A stretch of DNA of 64,000 nt from Melghirimyces profundicolus (lineage in GTDB: Bacteria; Bacillota; Bacilli; Thermoactinomycetales; DSM-45169). Below the pieces are notes generated by a model that worked only from the letters and a program-made list of their open reading frames with translations, was not told the DNA's origin and did not search any database. Positions 8,260 to 17,098 of this stretch are shown one piece after another. Where the stretch lies: NCBI RefSeq assembly GCF_003054245.1, contig NZ_QBKR01000013.1:1-64000 (forward strand), written 5' to 3'. A program made the translations under genes and the position numbers. Each line of letters starts with the position of its first letter. Position 1 is the stretch's first letter.

Positions 8260-9873
8260 ATGAAAATTCACAAATCGTTATGGATCGCCATCGGATTCGT
8301 ACTTGTGTTATCGACGGTCCTGGCCGGCTGCGGCGGCGGGGGGTCGAATGCCGGAGGCCAGGGGAAAACCCTGATCTACGGACGCGGGGCCGATTCACCG
8401 AAATTGGATCCGGCGCTGGTCACCGACGGTGAATCCTTCCGCGTGACCGAAAACGTGATGGAAACACTGGTGGATTACGAGAAGGACAGCATGGACGTCC
8501 GTCCGGCCCTGGCCACCAAGTGGGAGACATCCGACGGCGGCAAGACCTGGACCTTCCATTTGCGCAAGGACGTCAAGTTCCATGACGGAACCGACTTCAA
8601 CGCCGAGGCCGTTGTCTTCAACTTTGAGCGATGGATGAACCAGGAGCACAAATCCGGCAAGAAAGACGATTTCACCTACTACGCTTCCATGTTTGGCGGA
8701 TTTAAGGGGGATGAAGGCCACCTTATCGAAAGCGTGAAAGCGGTGGATGATTACACGGTCGAGTTCAAACTGAAAGAGCCGCAGGGTCCGTTCCTGCAAA
8801 ATCTGGCCATGTCTCCCTTTGCCATCGCTTCCCCGAAAGCGGTGAAGGAGGACCCCGGCAAATTCGCCCAACATCCGGTGGGGACCGGACCGTTTAAGTT
8901 CAAGAGCTGGAAAAAAGGCGACTCCATCACCATCGTCAAAAACGAAGATTACTGGCAGAAAGGCCTTCCGAAACTGGACCAGGTCATCTTCAAATCGATT
9001 CCGGATAACTCCGCCCGCCTGACCGCTCTCCAATCCGGGGACATCGACGTGATGGACGGGCTCAACCCGGACGATGCCAAGACGGTGGAGCAGAACGACA
9101 AACTGCAACTTTTCAAGCGACCGCCCAACAACGTCGGGTACCTGGCCTTCAACATGGAAGAGAAGCCCTTCGACGACAAAAAGGTGCGTCAGGCCATCAA
9201 CCACGCCGTCAACAAAGAAGGTCTGATCAAGAGCTTCTACGCGGACCTGGCCGAACCGGCCAAAAACCCGATGCCGCCTTCCATGTGGGGATACAACGAC
9301 GAGATCGAGCCTTATGAGTACAACCTGGAAAAAGCCAAGAAGCTTTTGAAGGAAGCCGGGTACGAAGACGGATTCGAAGTGGAGTTTTACGCGATGCCGG
9401 AACCCCGTCCCTACATGCCCGACGGCAAGAAAATTGCCGAGTACATCCAGGCTGATCTGAAGAAAATCGGCATCAAAGCGAAGATCGTCAGCCCCGAATG
9501 GCAAAGCTACCTGGAAGCCACGGAAGAAGGAAAGCACGACATGGCCCTCCTGGGCTGGACCGGTGACAACGGCGACCCGGACAACTTCCTCTACGTGCTT
9601 CTGGACAAGGACAACGCCCGGATTCCCGCCCAGAACATCGCATTCTACAAAAGCGACAAGCTCCACGACATCTTGATCAAAGCACAACGGGAAACGGACA
9701 AAGCCAAGCGTACCGAGCTTTACAAAGAAGCGCAGGAAATCATCCGTGAAGACGCACCCTGGGTTCCGCTGGTCCATGCGACCCCGCCGTTGGCCGCTCA
9801 ATCCTACGTGAAGAACTATGTTCCCCATCCGAAGGGTTCCGACAGCCTGGCGGAAGTCGACATCCAAAAATAA
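8260..9873 (+). CDS. Peptide ABC transporter substrate-binding lipoprotein, OppA/DppA type
   Basis: A 537-residue solute-binding protein (family 5) that delivers peptides to the importer. The N-terminus MKIHKSLWIAIG leads into a lipobox LAGCGG, so it should be lipid-anchored outside the membrane. Family features include the early GADSPKLDPAL segment, WTFHLRKDVKFHDG (residues about 95-110) and HPVGTGPFKF. The ATG at 8260, behind AAGGGGG, gives a normal signal peptide; the frame extending back to 8134 runs into the repeat element. A terminator-like hairpin follows the gene, which fits higher expression of the binding protein than of the permeases. Confidence 0.93.
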   Translation: MKIHKSLWIAIGFVLVLSTVLAGCGGGGSNAGGQGKTLIYGRGADSPKLDPALVTDGESFRVTENVMETLVDYEKDSMDVRPALATKWETSDGGKTWTFHLRKDVKFHDGTDFNAEAVVFNFERWMNQEHKSGKKDDFTYYASMFGGFKGDEGHLIESVKAVDDYTVEFKLKEPQGPFLQNLAMSPFAIASPKAVKEDPGKFAQHPVGTGPFKFKSWKKGDSITIVKNEDYWQKGLPKLDQVIFKSIPDNSARLTALQSGDIDVMDGLNPDDAKTVEQNDKLQLFKRPPNNVGYLAFNMEEKPFDDKKVRQAINHAVNKEGLIKSFYADLAEPAKNPMPPSMWGYNDEIEPYEYNLEKAKKLLKEAGYEDGFEVEFYAMPEPRPYMPDGKKIAEYIQADLKKIGIKAKIVSPEWQSYLEATEEGKHDMALLGWTGDNGDPDNFLYVLLDKDNARIPAQNIAFYKSDKLHDILIKAQRETDKAKRTELYKEAQEIIREDAPWVPLVHATPPLAAQSYVKNYVPHPKGSDSLAEVDIQK

Positions 9874-9885
9874 GACCCAAAAAAG

Positions 9886-9920
9886 GGCGGCGTTGCGTCA
9901 GGGCAATGCCGCCTCTTTTT
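9886..9920 (+). terminator. Intra-operon terminator/attenuator
   Basis: GGCGGCGTTGC (9886-9896) pairs with GCAATGCCGCC (9903-9913), followed by TCTTTTT. Located between the binding protein and permease genes, it probably ends part of the transcripts and lowers permease expression. Confidence 0.75.
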
Positions 9921-9977
9921 AACCGATTCGGACCCGGTGTCAGGTGGGTCAGTCAGGAAGGAAAGGTTGGTGAGAAC

Positions 9978-10988
9978 GTGATTGCCTATACGATCCGGAG
10001 AATTTTAATGTTGATCCCGGTCTTGATCGGGATGTCCATCATTACCTTTTTCATCGTTCATGCCATTCCGGGAAGCCCCGCCAAAGCGATCCTGGGGGAA
10101 CGGGCCACTCCCGAAGCGGTGGAGCGGCTGGAGAAGAGCATGGGGTTGAATGACCCCCTCTACATCCAATACTTCCGTTACCTTGGGAACATCCTTCAGG
10201 GGGATTTGGGGACCTCGGTCAAAACCGGCCGTCCGGTGCTGGAAGAGATCGGACCCTACCTTGCAGCCACCTTCGAGCTGGCGTTGTTCGCGATGTTGAT
10301 CGCCATCTTCTTCGGAGTCAATCTGGGGATTATCTCGGCATGGCGGCATAACTCCACCGTGGATTACGGCTCGATGGTGATCGCTCTCATCGGGGTCTCC
10401 ATGCCGGTGTTCTGGCTGGGTCTCATGGAACAATGGATCTTTGCCCAGGAATTGGACTGGCTTCCGTCCAACGGGCGGATGGATCCCCGAATGTTTTTTG
10501 AACCGATCACCCATTTTTATTTCTTGGACGCGTTGATTCAGGGGAATTTTTATGCCTTGCAGGATGCGTTCAACCATATTCTGCTCCCCGCCGTCGCCTT
10601 GGGAACGATCCCGATGGCGATCATCGCCCGGATGACCCGGTCCAGCATGTTGGAGGTGATGCGTTCCGATTACATCCGCACTGCCCGGGCCAAAGGGGTG
10701 GGGGAAACCCTGATTATCTACAAGCATGCATTGAAAAATGCTTTTATCCCGATTGTGACGGTTTTCGGTCTTCAGATGGGCCTTCTGTTGGGAGGAGCGA
10801 TCTTGACGGAGACGATCTTCAGTTGGCCGGGGGTGGGACGTTATCTTTACGATGCCATCCACTCCCGCGACTATGCCGTGGTCCAGTCCGGGATTCTGGT
10901 CGTGGCCACCATCTTTGTGGTGATCAACCTGATCGTCGACCTTCTGTACGCCTATATTGACCCACGGATCCAATACGGGAAGGAGTGA
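9978..10988 (+). CDS. Peptide ABC transporter permease, OppB/DppB type
   Basis: A 336-residue inner permease subunit. It starts with the family N-terminus IAYTIRRILMLIPVLIGMS, has about six transmembrane helices, and near the C-terminus shows the EAA loop region RTARAKGVGE that contacts the ATPases. The GTG at 9978 follows GGAAAGGTTGG and gives the standard family N-terminus; the upstream 24 codons are not conserved in character. The next permease starts 5 bases after its stop, so the two are co-transcribed and must form the heterodimeric channel. Confidence 0.92.
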   Translation: MIAYTIRRILMLIPVLIGMSIITFFIVHAIPGSPAKAILGERATPEAVERLEKSMGLNDPLYIQYFRYLGNILQGDLGTSVKTGRPVLEEIGPYLAATFELALFAMLIAIFFGVNLGIISAWRHNSTVDYGSMVIALIGVSMPVFWLGLMEQWIFAQELDWLPSNGRMDPRMFFEPITHFYFLDALIQGNFYALQDAFNHILLPAVALGTIPMAIIARMTRSSMLEVMRSDYIRTARAKGVGETLIIYKHALKNAFIPIVTVFGLQMGLLLGGAILTETIFSWPGVGRYLYDAIHSRDYAVVQSGILVVATIFVVINLIVDLLYAYIDPRIQYGKE

Positions 10989-10993
10989 GTGAG

Positions 10994-11899
10994 ATGTCCA
11001 TGAACGCCCCCACGATGCCAAACCAGGAGTCGGTGACGGAGACGAAGCCGGAACAGATGGATTCTCCCTTCCGGGATTCCATGCGGGCCCTGTTACGCCA
11101 CCGATCTGCGATGATCGGAGGAGGGATTATCCTCTTTTTCATCCTGATCGCTCTGATCGCTCCTCTGTTGCTCCCGTTCGGGTACAACCAGATTGACGCC
11201 GACGCCCGCCTTCAGGCACCGTCTGCCGAACATTGGTTCGGAACGGACGATTTCGGCCGTGATATCTTCGCCCGGGTGATCTACGGTGCCCGCATTTCCC
11301 TCTGGGTCGGATTTTTCGCCATTACGGGATCGATTGTGGTCGGTTCCGTCCTAGGACTGATTGCCGGTTTTTACGGCGGGTGGCGTGATACCCTGATTTC
11401 CCGGTTTTTCGATATCCTGCTCGCGTTTCCGGCGATTCTTCTGGCCATCGCCATTGTGGCCATGCTGGGTCCCGGCCTGGAAAACGCCATGTATGCCATT
11501 GCCATCATCAATGTTCCCACCTTCGGACGGTTGATGCGCTCCCGGGTCCTGGCCGTGAAGCAGGAGGATTACGTCCTGGCGGCTCGGGCCATCGGGATGA
11601 AGAACAGCCGCATCCTGTTCCGCCATATCCTCCCCAACTCCTGGACACCGATCATGGTCCAGGGGACCCTGGGATTCGCCACGGCGGTGCTGGAGGCGGC
11701 GGCTCTCGGGTTTATCGGGATGGGGGCCCAGCCTCCGGAGCCCGAATGGGGAAAGATGCTGTCCGATTCCCGTGCGTTTATCCAGTCGGCCCCCTGGACG
11801 ATGGTCTTCCCGGGTCTGGCCATCATGTTGACCGTTCTCGGTTTCAACCTGTTGGGCGACGGCCTCCGGGACGTGCTGGATCCCCGGATGAAGCAGTGA
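10994..11899 (+). CDS. Peptide ABC transporter permease, OppC/DppC type
   Basis: A 301-residue permease, the partner of the upstream one. It has the OppC-type N-terminal segment (a hydrophilic stretch, then RHRSAMIGGGIILFFILIAL), the periplasm-like loop with HWFGTDDFGRD typical of this family, and the ATPase-contact loop AARAIGMKN. ATG 10994 is used because GGAAGGAG lies eight bases upstream and overlaps the end of the previous gene; a GTG at 10985 is too close. It is the last gene of the operon, followed by a strong terminator. Confidence 0.92.
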   Translation: MSMNAPTMPNQESVTETKPEQMDSPFRDSMRALLRHRSAMIGGGIILFFILIALIAPLLLPFGYNQIDADARLQAPSAEHWFGTDDFGRDIFARVIYGARISLWVGFFAITGSIVVGSVLGLIAGFYGGWRDTLISRFFDILLAFPAILLAIAIVAMLGPGLENAMYAIAIINVPTFGRLMRSRVLAVKQEDYVLAARAIGMKNSRILFRHILPNSWTPIMVQGTLGFATAVLEAAALGFIGMGAQPPEPEWGKMLSDSRAFIQSAPWTMVFPGLAIMLTVLGFNLLGDGLRDVLDPRMKQ

Positions 11900-11910
11900 C
11901 TTCCAAGGAA

Positions 11911-11945
11911 AAACCCCCGTCCGAACCCATGGGACGGGGGTTTCG
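11911..11945. terminator. Bidirectional terminator between opp operon and symporter
   Basis: AAACCCCCGTCC and GGGACGGGGGTTT pair almost perfectly around a short loop. The element lies between convergent genes. Confidence 0.85.
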
Positions 11946-11984
11946 TGTTTCTCCCGGTTTGTTGGCGAGGCGATTTTGTTTTTC

Positions 11985-13628
11985 TCACTTCATCGGCGAC
12001 ATCAGGTCGATTCCCCAGAGGTTGGGGAGTAAGAGGTAAACCGCCAGGGTGATCAAGAGGATGGAGAAAAGGTTGATCCACAAACCGGTTCGGGCCATGT
12101 CCTGGATCCGGACCGACCCCGAACCGAACACCACGGCATTGGGCGGGGTGGCCACCGGCAACATGAAAGCGCAGGAGGCAGCGATTCCGGCGGCCACCAT
12201 CAACCCGTAAGGGTGAACCTGCATCGCCCCCGCGAAGGCGGCCATGATCGGAAACATCATGGTGGCGGTGGCGGTGTTGGAGGTGATTTCCGTCAGGAAA
12301 ATGACGAGTGCCGTCACCAGGGCGAGAATCAGAAGGTAGTTCAACCCTTCGAGGGAGATGAGCTGCTTCCCGATCCATTTATCCAGGCCGGATTCCGTGA
12401 TACCGGCGGCGATGGAGAGACCTCCCCCGAAAAGGAGCAGGATGCCCCACGGGAGGTTTTTAGCTGTGTCCCAGTTGAGCAGGAAGACGCCGGGACGGTT
12501 CCTGGAGGGGATCAGGAAGAGAACGGCGGCGGCGCTGATGGCGATCACCGTGTCGTCGATTCCCGGAATCCATTTCTTCAGAAGAAAGTCCCGGGTGATC
12601 CAGGCCAGGGCGGTCAAGGCAAAGACGGTGAAGACGGCTTTTTCTTCATAGGTGGTTGCCCCGAGGGCGCGTTGTTCCCTTTGGATGATCTCTTTGCCGC
12701 CGGGGATGTTGTCAAAATTCATCGGGTAGGCCACTTTGATCAGATACCACCAGGCGACGGCGAGGAGAAGGATCACCAGCGGAACGCCGAAGAGCATCCA
12801 GGTGGCGAAGGAGATCTCCACGCCGAACAGCTTGTTGACCTGGGCGGCGAAAATGGCGTTGGGAGGAGTGCCGATCAGAGTACCCAGTCCGCCGATGGAA
12901 GCCGAGTAAGCGATCCCCAGCATCATGGCGGTTCCGAAGGGGAACCGGCCCGGGGTGGTATCCACTTCCCCGTGTCCCTCCCTGCGGAACGATTCGGCCA
13001 CATGACTGATGACGGCCATTCCGATCGGGACCATCATCATGGCCGTGGCCGTGTTGGAGATCCACATCGAGAGAAAACCGGTGGCCACCATCGACCCGAG
13101 GACGAGCCGGCCTGGCTGGGTCCCGATCCAGGCGATGATGTTGAGGGCAATCCGCTTGTGGAGATTCCACCGCTCCATCGTCAGTGCGATCATGAAACCG
13201 CCCATGAAAAGGAAAATGGTCGGGTCGCCGTAAGCGGCGGTCGCTTTGTCCACTTCCAGCGCACCCGTCAGGGGAAACAGAACCACCGGGAGAAGGGAGG
13301 TGGCGGGGATCGGAATCGCTTCCGTGATCCACCAGGTGGAAATCCAGAGGGTGCAAGCGAGCACGGCCCGGGCTTGATCCGTCATCCCTTCGGGAGAAAA
13401 ACCGAAAAGTGCGAGAAAAAACAGGAGCGGTCCCAAGATCAAACCCACTTTTTGCCGGGGGGTGTATCCCGGAGTGGGGGGGCGGGTTTGGGCACGTGTC
13501 CCACCGGAGGAGATCCGGCCGCCTTCCGGTCCCGGTTCACCGGAGGGGGCGGCGGTGAAGCGGAGAAGTTGCTTTGCTTCTTCGTTCCACTGCCAAAGAC
13601 GGTGCCACCAAAGTCGCAGGGTACTCAA
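11985..13628 (-). CDS. Sodium:dicarboxylate-type symporter (DASS/SLC13 family)
   Basis: A 547-residue sodium-coupled anion transporter of the divalent anion:Na+ symporter family, which usually moves succinate, malate or fumarate (or sulfate). Both copies of the Ser-Asn-Thr substrate/Na+ motif are visible: MWISNTATAMM (about residue 190) and ITSNTATATMM (about residue 450), each on a re-entrant hairpin in known structures. Around eleven to twelve hydrophobic segments follow a non-conserved, Pro/Gly-rich N-terminal extension of about 60 residues that is longer than usual. The TTG start is supported by GGAGG 11 bases upstream. The gene stands alone, divergent from the MBL gene at 13817. Confidence 0.88.
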   Translation of the reverse strand: MSTLRLWWHRLWQWNEEAKQLLRFTAAPSGEPGPEGGRISSGGTRAQTRPPTPGYTPRQKVGLILGPLLFFLALFGFSPEGMTDQARAVLACTLWISTWWITEAIPIPATSLLPVVLFPLTGALEVDKATAAYGDPTIFLFMGGFMIALTMERWNLHKRIALNIIAWIGTQPGRLVLGSMVATGFLSMWISNTATAMMMVPIGMAVISHVAESFRREGHGEVDTTPGRFPFGTAMMLGIAYSASIGGLGTLIGTPPNAIFAAQVNKLFGVEISFATWMLFGVPLVILLLAVAWWYLIKVAYPMNFDNIPGGKEIIQREQRALGATTYEEKAVFTVFALTALAWITRDFLLKKWIPGIDDTVIAISAAAVLFLIPSRNRPGVFLLNWDTAKNLPWGILLLFGGGLSIAAGITESGLDKWIGKQLISLEGLNYLLILALVTALVIFLTEITSNTATATMMFPIMAAFAGAMQVHPYGLMVAAGIAASCAFMLPVATPPNAVVFGSGSVRIQDMARTGLWINLFSILLITLAVYLLLPNLWGIDLMSPMK

Positions 13629-13816
13629 AGTTTCAACCTCCTTCAGTAAGCGTTTACATCCTGAGCTTTATCTTAGACTCCGGGTCCGGGGGGCTGTCAA
13701 GGGGTATTTATACTGTGAGGTTGATCCGGATGCAACAGACGGTTTCCGCTTTGGGGTTGAATCCGTTATCATGGAGAGGAACGGGATTCAATCCACATTC
13801 ATCCGAGGAGGTTACC

Positions 13817-14764
13817 ATGGAACCGATCCGCCTGTTCGACTGGGGTCACCGCATCCGTATGATCGACGGTTACGATTTGAACATGCCGAGCCGAACCGGC
13901 ATCTATGTCCTGGAAGAGGAAGAACTCACCCTGATTGAAACCGGTCCGAGCCCGTCGGTCCCGTACATATTAAAAGGGTTGGAAGAACTGGGGCACCGTC
14001 CGGAAGATGTCCGGAACGTCATCGTCACCCACATCCACCTGGACCATGCGGGAGGGGCCGGTCTGCTGTTGAAGAGTTGTCCGGAAGCGAGGGTGGTGGT
14101 CCACCCAAGGGGAGCCCGGCACCTGGCTGATCCCTCCCGGCTGATCCAGGGAGCCCGGATGGTGTACGGAGACCAGTTCGACGCCTTGTTCGACCCGGTG
14201 CTCCCGATCGGGGAGGAACGGATCCTGGTGCGGGGAGACGGGGAAAAGCTGGCCATCGGTCCGGATCGGACACTGACGTTTCTGGATTCCCCGGGCCATG
14301 CCGCCCACCATTTCACGATCCACGATCCGGTGAGTAACGGTCTGTTCACCGGGGACACGGCCGGTATTCATTACGCCCAGACGGAGGAATTCGGTTTTCG
14401 GCTATACCTTCCCTCCACTTCCCCCAACCAGTTTGACCCGGATGCCATGAAAGCGTCCATCGAGCGGTTCCGCGAACGACGGCCGGAAAGGATCTTCTTC
14501 GGCCATTTCGGAATGTCGGAAGAACCTGCTGCCGTCTTTGAACAAGTGAAGGAGGAACTGGAGGCCTTCATGGAGATTGCGGAACGGAGTCTGGCGGTCG
14601 GGGAAGGAGCAGCCGGCATGGAACGGGGTTTAAAAGACCGTTACCGGCGGATGCTCATGGAAAAGGGAGTTCCGGAGGATCATCCCGTGTTTCGGATCTT
14701 GTATCTTGATCTGACCGTCTGTGCCATGGGCCTGGAACATTACCTGAACCGGAAAAACCGTTGA
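13817..14764 (+). CDS. MBL-fold metallohydrolase
   Basis: A 315-residue metallo-beta-lactamase-fold hydrolase. The metal motif THIHLDHAGG (HxHxDH, about residue 74), the later GHAAHH and FTGDTAG metal ligands, and the FGHFG segment are present, so a dinuclear metal site should form. The ATG at 13817 follows GAGGAGG; the frame from 13574 overlaps the divergent gene and was rejected. The substrate cannot be deduced; the family includes lactonases, thioesterases and glyoxalase-like enzymes. A glutaredoxin-like gene starts 53 bases downstream and is likely co-transcribed. Confidence 0.85.
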   Translation: MEPIRLFDWGHRIRMIDGYDLNMPSRTGIYVLEEEELTLIETGPSPSVPYILKGLEELGHRPEDVRNVIVTHIHLDHAGGAGLLLKSCPEARVVVHPRGARHLADPSRLIQGARMVYGDQFDALFDPVLPIGEERILVRGDGEKLAIGPDRTLTFLDSPGHAAHHFTIHDPVSNGLFTGDTAGIHYAQTEEFGFRLYLPSTSPNQFDPDAMKASIERFRERRPERIFFGHFGMSEEPAAVFEQVKEELEAFMEIAERSLAVGEGAAGMERGLKDRYRRMLMEKGVPEDHPVFRILYLDLTVCAMGLEHYLNRKNR

Positions 14765-14817
14765 CGGCGGGGCCCGGTAACCGACGGAAAAGGGTCACAC
14801 AGAGGAAGGTGGCAGAA

Positions 14818-15045
14818 ATGAACGTGGTTGTATTTTCCAAGCCCCACTGCCTGGAGTGTAACTTGGTGAAACGGTTTCTCCGGGACCATGGGGTGGAATT
14901 CGAGGTGAAGGACTGCGGAAGTGACCCGCGGTACTTGGAGGAAGTGAAGGCGATGGGGTTCCTGGGGGTTCCGGTCACCGTGATCGACGGCACGCCGGTC
15001 CAGGGACTTCAGCCGGAAAAGTTGAAAGAGCTTTTGTATCTTTGA
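14818..15045 (+). CDS. Glutaredoxin/NrdH-like thiol protein
   Basis: A 75-residue thioredoxin-fold protein of glutaredoxin or NrdH type. The active site is CLEC (CxxC) directly after the first beta strand (VVVFSKPHCLEC), and GVPVTVID carries the cis-Pro and following Val that contact substrate thiols. It could reduce a metalloprotein or ribonucleotide reductase; no nrd gene is nearby. ATG 14818 is placed after GAGGAAGG. The partner MBL gene upstream might depend on redox control, but that is a guess. Confidence 0.85.
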   Translation: MNVVVFSKPHCLECNLVKRFLRDHGVEFEVKDCGSDPRYLEEVKAMGFLGVPVTVIDGTPVQGLQPEKLKELLYL

Positions 15046-15056
15046 TCTTATCCAGG

Positions 15057-15082
15057 GCCCGGCTCCCGAAGCCGGGCTTTTC
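15057..15082 (+). terminator. Terminator after MBL/glutaredoxin pair
   Basis: GCCCGGCT pairs with AGCCGGGC around CCCGA, followed by TTTTCC. Confidence 0.85.
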
Positions 15083-15311
15083 CATGAGTAAAATTTTATA
15101 AAATTGAATCGGACGTGTCCTCTGAAGATGATCAAAACCAGAAAATGGTGTGGATTCCTTCTATTTTTGTATCTGAATACATGGACATTTGAATCACATT
15201 ACGTTAATATTTCATAAAAAGTCCTTAGCAGTGGGGTCGATAAGGCAACTGAATTTTCATTCTATTCCAGCTCTATTTGCATCACCATTTACATTCAGGA
15301 GGCACTGCAAT

Positions 15312-16814
15312 ATGGCAACACGGGAACAATGGAACACCAAAGCGGGTTTTCTCTTGGCTGCGATCGGTTCAGCGATCGGGCTGGGCAATATCTGGCGTTA
15401 TCCTTATATTGCCTATGAAAACGGCGGCGGGGCATTTTTGATTCCTTATTTCATCGCCCTCTTGACAGCCGGAATCCCGATTTTGATCCTGGAGTATTCC
15501 TTGGGTCACCGATACAAGGGATCCGCCCCTCATGTATTTCGCAAACTTTCGCAAAAATGGGAATGGCTTGGTTGGTGGCAGATTTTTATCTCCTTTGCCA
15601 TCATTACCTACTATGTCATTATTATCGGCTGGGCTTTGAGTTACACTTTCTTCTCCTTCGGAACCCGGTGGGGAGAGAGCACGGATACGTTTTTCTTCGG
15701 TCAATACCTCGGCACCACCGATTCCTTCTGGGAAGCGGGGGGACTTCAGTGGAACGTACTCCTGCCGGTTCTTCTGATCTGGGCCGCGATCCTTGTGGTC
15801 ATGCATAAAGGGATTCGCAAGGGAATCGAACGGGCGTCCAAAATCCTCATGCCGGTTCTGATCCTGATGATGGTTTTCATCACCATTCGGGCCGTCACAC
15901 TTCCGGGGGCTTCGGAGGGGTTGAATGTCCTGTTCACCCCTGACTTCGATTCCCTCACCGATCCGAACGTCTGGATTGCGGCTTATGGCCAAGTGTTCTT
16001 CTCTCTCAGCATCTGCTTCGGCATCATGATCACTTATTCCAGTTATTTGCCGAAAAAGTCCGACCTGGCCAACAGCGGCATGATCGCGGCGCTGGCCAAC
16101 AGCGGGTTTGAATTCATGGCCGCCATCGGGGTTTTCGGCGCTCTCGGTTTCCTGGCCGTCAGCCGGGGGATTCCGGTCAACGAGGTGGCCGATGCGGGGG
16201 TGGCCCTGGCCTTTGTTATCTTCCCGCAGATCATCAACCAGTTTCCGGGCCTCAATTCCCTCTTCGGGGTGTTGTTTTTCGGGTCGCTGCTTTTCGCCGG
16301 CTTCACTTCGGCAGTCTCCATTCTGGAACCGGCCGTCGCGGGGGTGAAAGAGAAGTTCAACCTGACCCGTCGCGGAGCGGTGAACTGGGTTTGCGGTTCG
16401 GCGATGGTTGTCAGCCTTCTCTACACCACCCAAGGCGGGATCCGGTATCTGGATACCGTGGACCATTTCATCAACCAATACGGGATCGCCGTGGCCGGTT
16501 TGGTCGAAGTGATCCTGATCGCCTGGTTGCTGCGTAAGTTGGATGATCTGAAGGGCCACATCAATGCCGTTTCCGATATCCGGATCGGTGGCTGGTGGAA
16601 TTTCTGTCTGAAAGGAATCACCCCGATCATGGTTTCGCTCATGACCGCATTCAACCTTGCCGCGGAATGGGCCAAGCCCTATGAAGATTATCCGATGAGC
16701 GGTTTGGTGTCCATGGGTTGGGGTTCTGTCGCGCTTGTGATTCTGTTGGCCTTTGTTTTTCAGAATATCGGATGGCGGGATCCGGCCATCCGGCTTAAGG
16801 GGGGGCGGAGATGA
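15312..16814 (+). CDS. Sodium-dependent transporter, NSS/SNF family (MetP-like), copy 1
   Basis: A 500-residue, eleven-to-twelve-helix sodium symporter of the neurotransmitter:sodium symporter family. The N-terminus contains the Na+ and substrate motif GSAIGLGNIWRYPY, followed by NGGGAFL. In bacteria with a following small subunit this type imports methionine and/or alanine. ATG 15312 gives the usual MATREQWNTKAGF start after AGGAGGCACTGC; the frame back to 15189 is non-family. The small subunit gene at 16811 overlaps its stop codon (ATGA), indicating translational coupling. A closely similar transporter-subunit pair follows at 17099. Confidence 0.92.
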   Translation: MATREQWNTKAGFLLAAIGSAIGLGNIWRYPYIAYENGGGAFLIPYFIALLTAGIPILILEYSLGHRYKGSAPHVFRKLSQKWEWLGWWQIFISFAIITYYVIIIGWALSYTFFSFGTRWGESTDTFFFGQYLGTTDSFWEAGGLQWNVLLPVLLIWAAILVVMHKGIRKGIERASKILMPVLILMMVFITIRAVTLPGASEGLNVLFTPDFDSLTDPNVWIAAYGQVFFSLSICFGIMITYSSYLPKKSDLANSGMIAALANSGFEFMAAIGVFGALGFLAVSRGIPVNEVADAGVALAFVIFPQIINQFPGLNSLFGVLFFGSLLFAGFTSAVSILEPAVAGVKEKFNLTRRGAVNWVCGSAMVVSLLYTTQGGIRYLDTVDHFINQYGIAVAGLVEVILIAWLLRKLDDLKGHINAVSDIRIGGWWNFCLKGITPIMVSLMTAFNLAAEWAKPYEDYPMSGLVSMGWGSVALVILLAFVFQNIGWRDPAIRLKGGRR

Positions 16815-16930
16815 ATCCGGAAGCCGTCGCGGTACTGATCACCGGGGCCACGGGTTTGTGGGGCGGTCTGGCTTTCTTTCTGTGGCACGCTTATCGCTGT
16901 AAACGGAAAAATCAAACCGGTTCGGTTTAA
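16811..16930 (+). CDS. Small MetS-like subunit of NSS transporter, copy 1
   Basis: A 39-residue protein with one membrane helix, LWGGLAFFLWHAY, and a short basic tail. Its start overlaps the stop of the transporter gene as ATGA, with GGGGGCGGAG upstream. Its size, position and the LWGGLAFFL pattern match the small subunit of methionine/alanine NSS transporters (MetS in Corynebacterium), which is required for activity of the large subunit there. The second pair downstream has a matching subunit, which supports this call. Confidence 0.85.
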   Translation: MNPEAVAVLITGATGLWGGLAFFLWHAYRCKRKNQTGSV

Positions 16931-16937
16931 CCGAAAA

Positions 16938-16976
16938 AGGGATCCCCTGTCGGGTCTGACGGGGGATCCCATAACT
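16938..16976 (+). terminator. Terminator after first NSS pair
   Basis: GGGATCCCC (about 16940) pairs with GGGGATCCC (about 16963-16971), followed by ATAACTTTTG. It separates the two transporter pairs. Confidence 0.7.
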
Positions 16977-17098
16977 TTTGTTTGATTGAATTATAAGAGG
17001 GAGGGATTAATTCAGAAAATGTCGAATACAGTTATAGTGACGGCCGAACAGGCTGTCACTCATAAACATCATGTTTTTTTACTCAAGGGGGGAACGAT

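Noticed and set aside
12213-13649. 478-residue frame antisense to the dicarboxylate symporter
   Set aside because: Shadow of the symporter gene, with Gly/Asp/Glu/His-rich non-protein-like composition.
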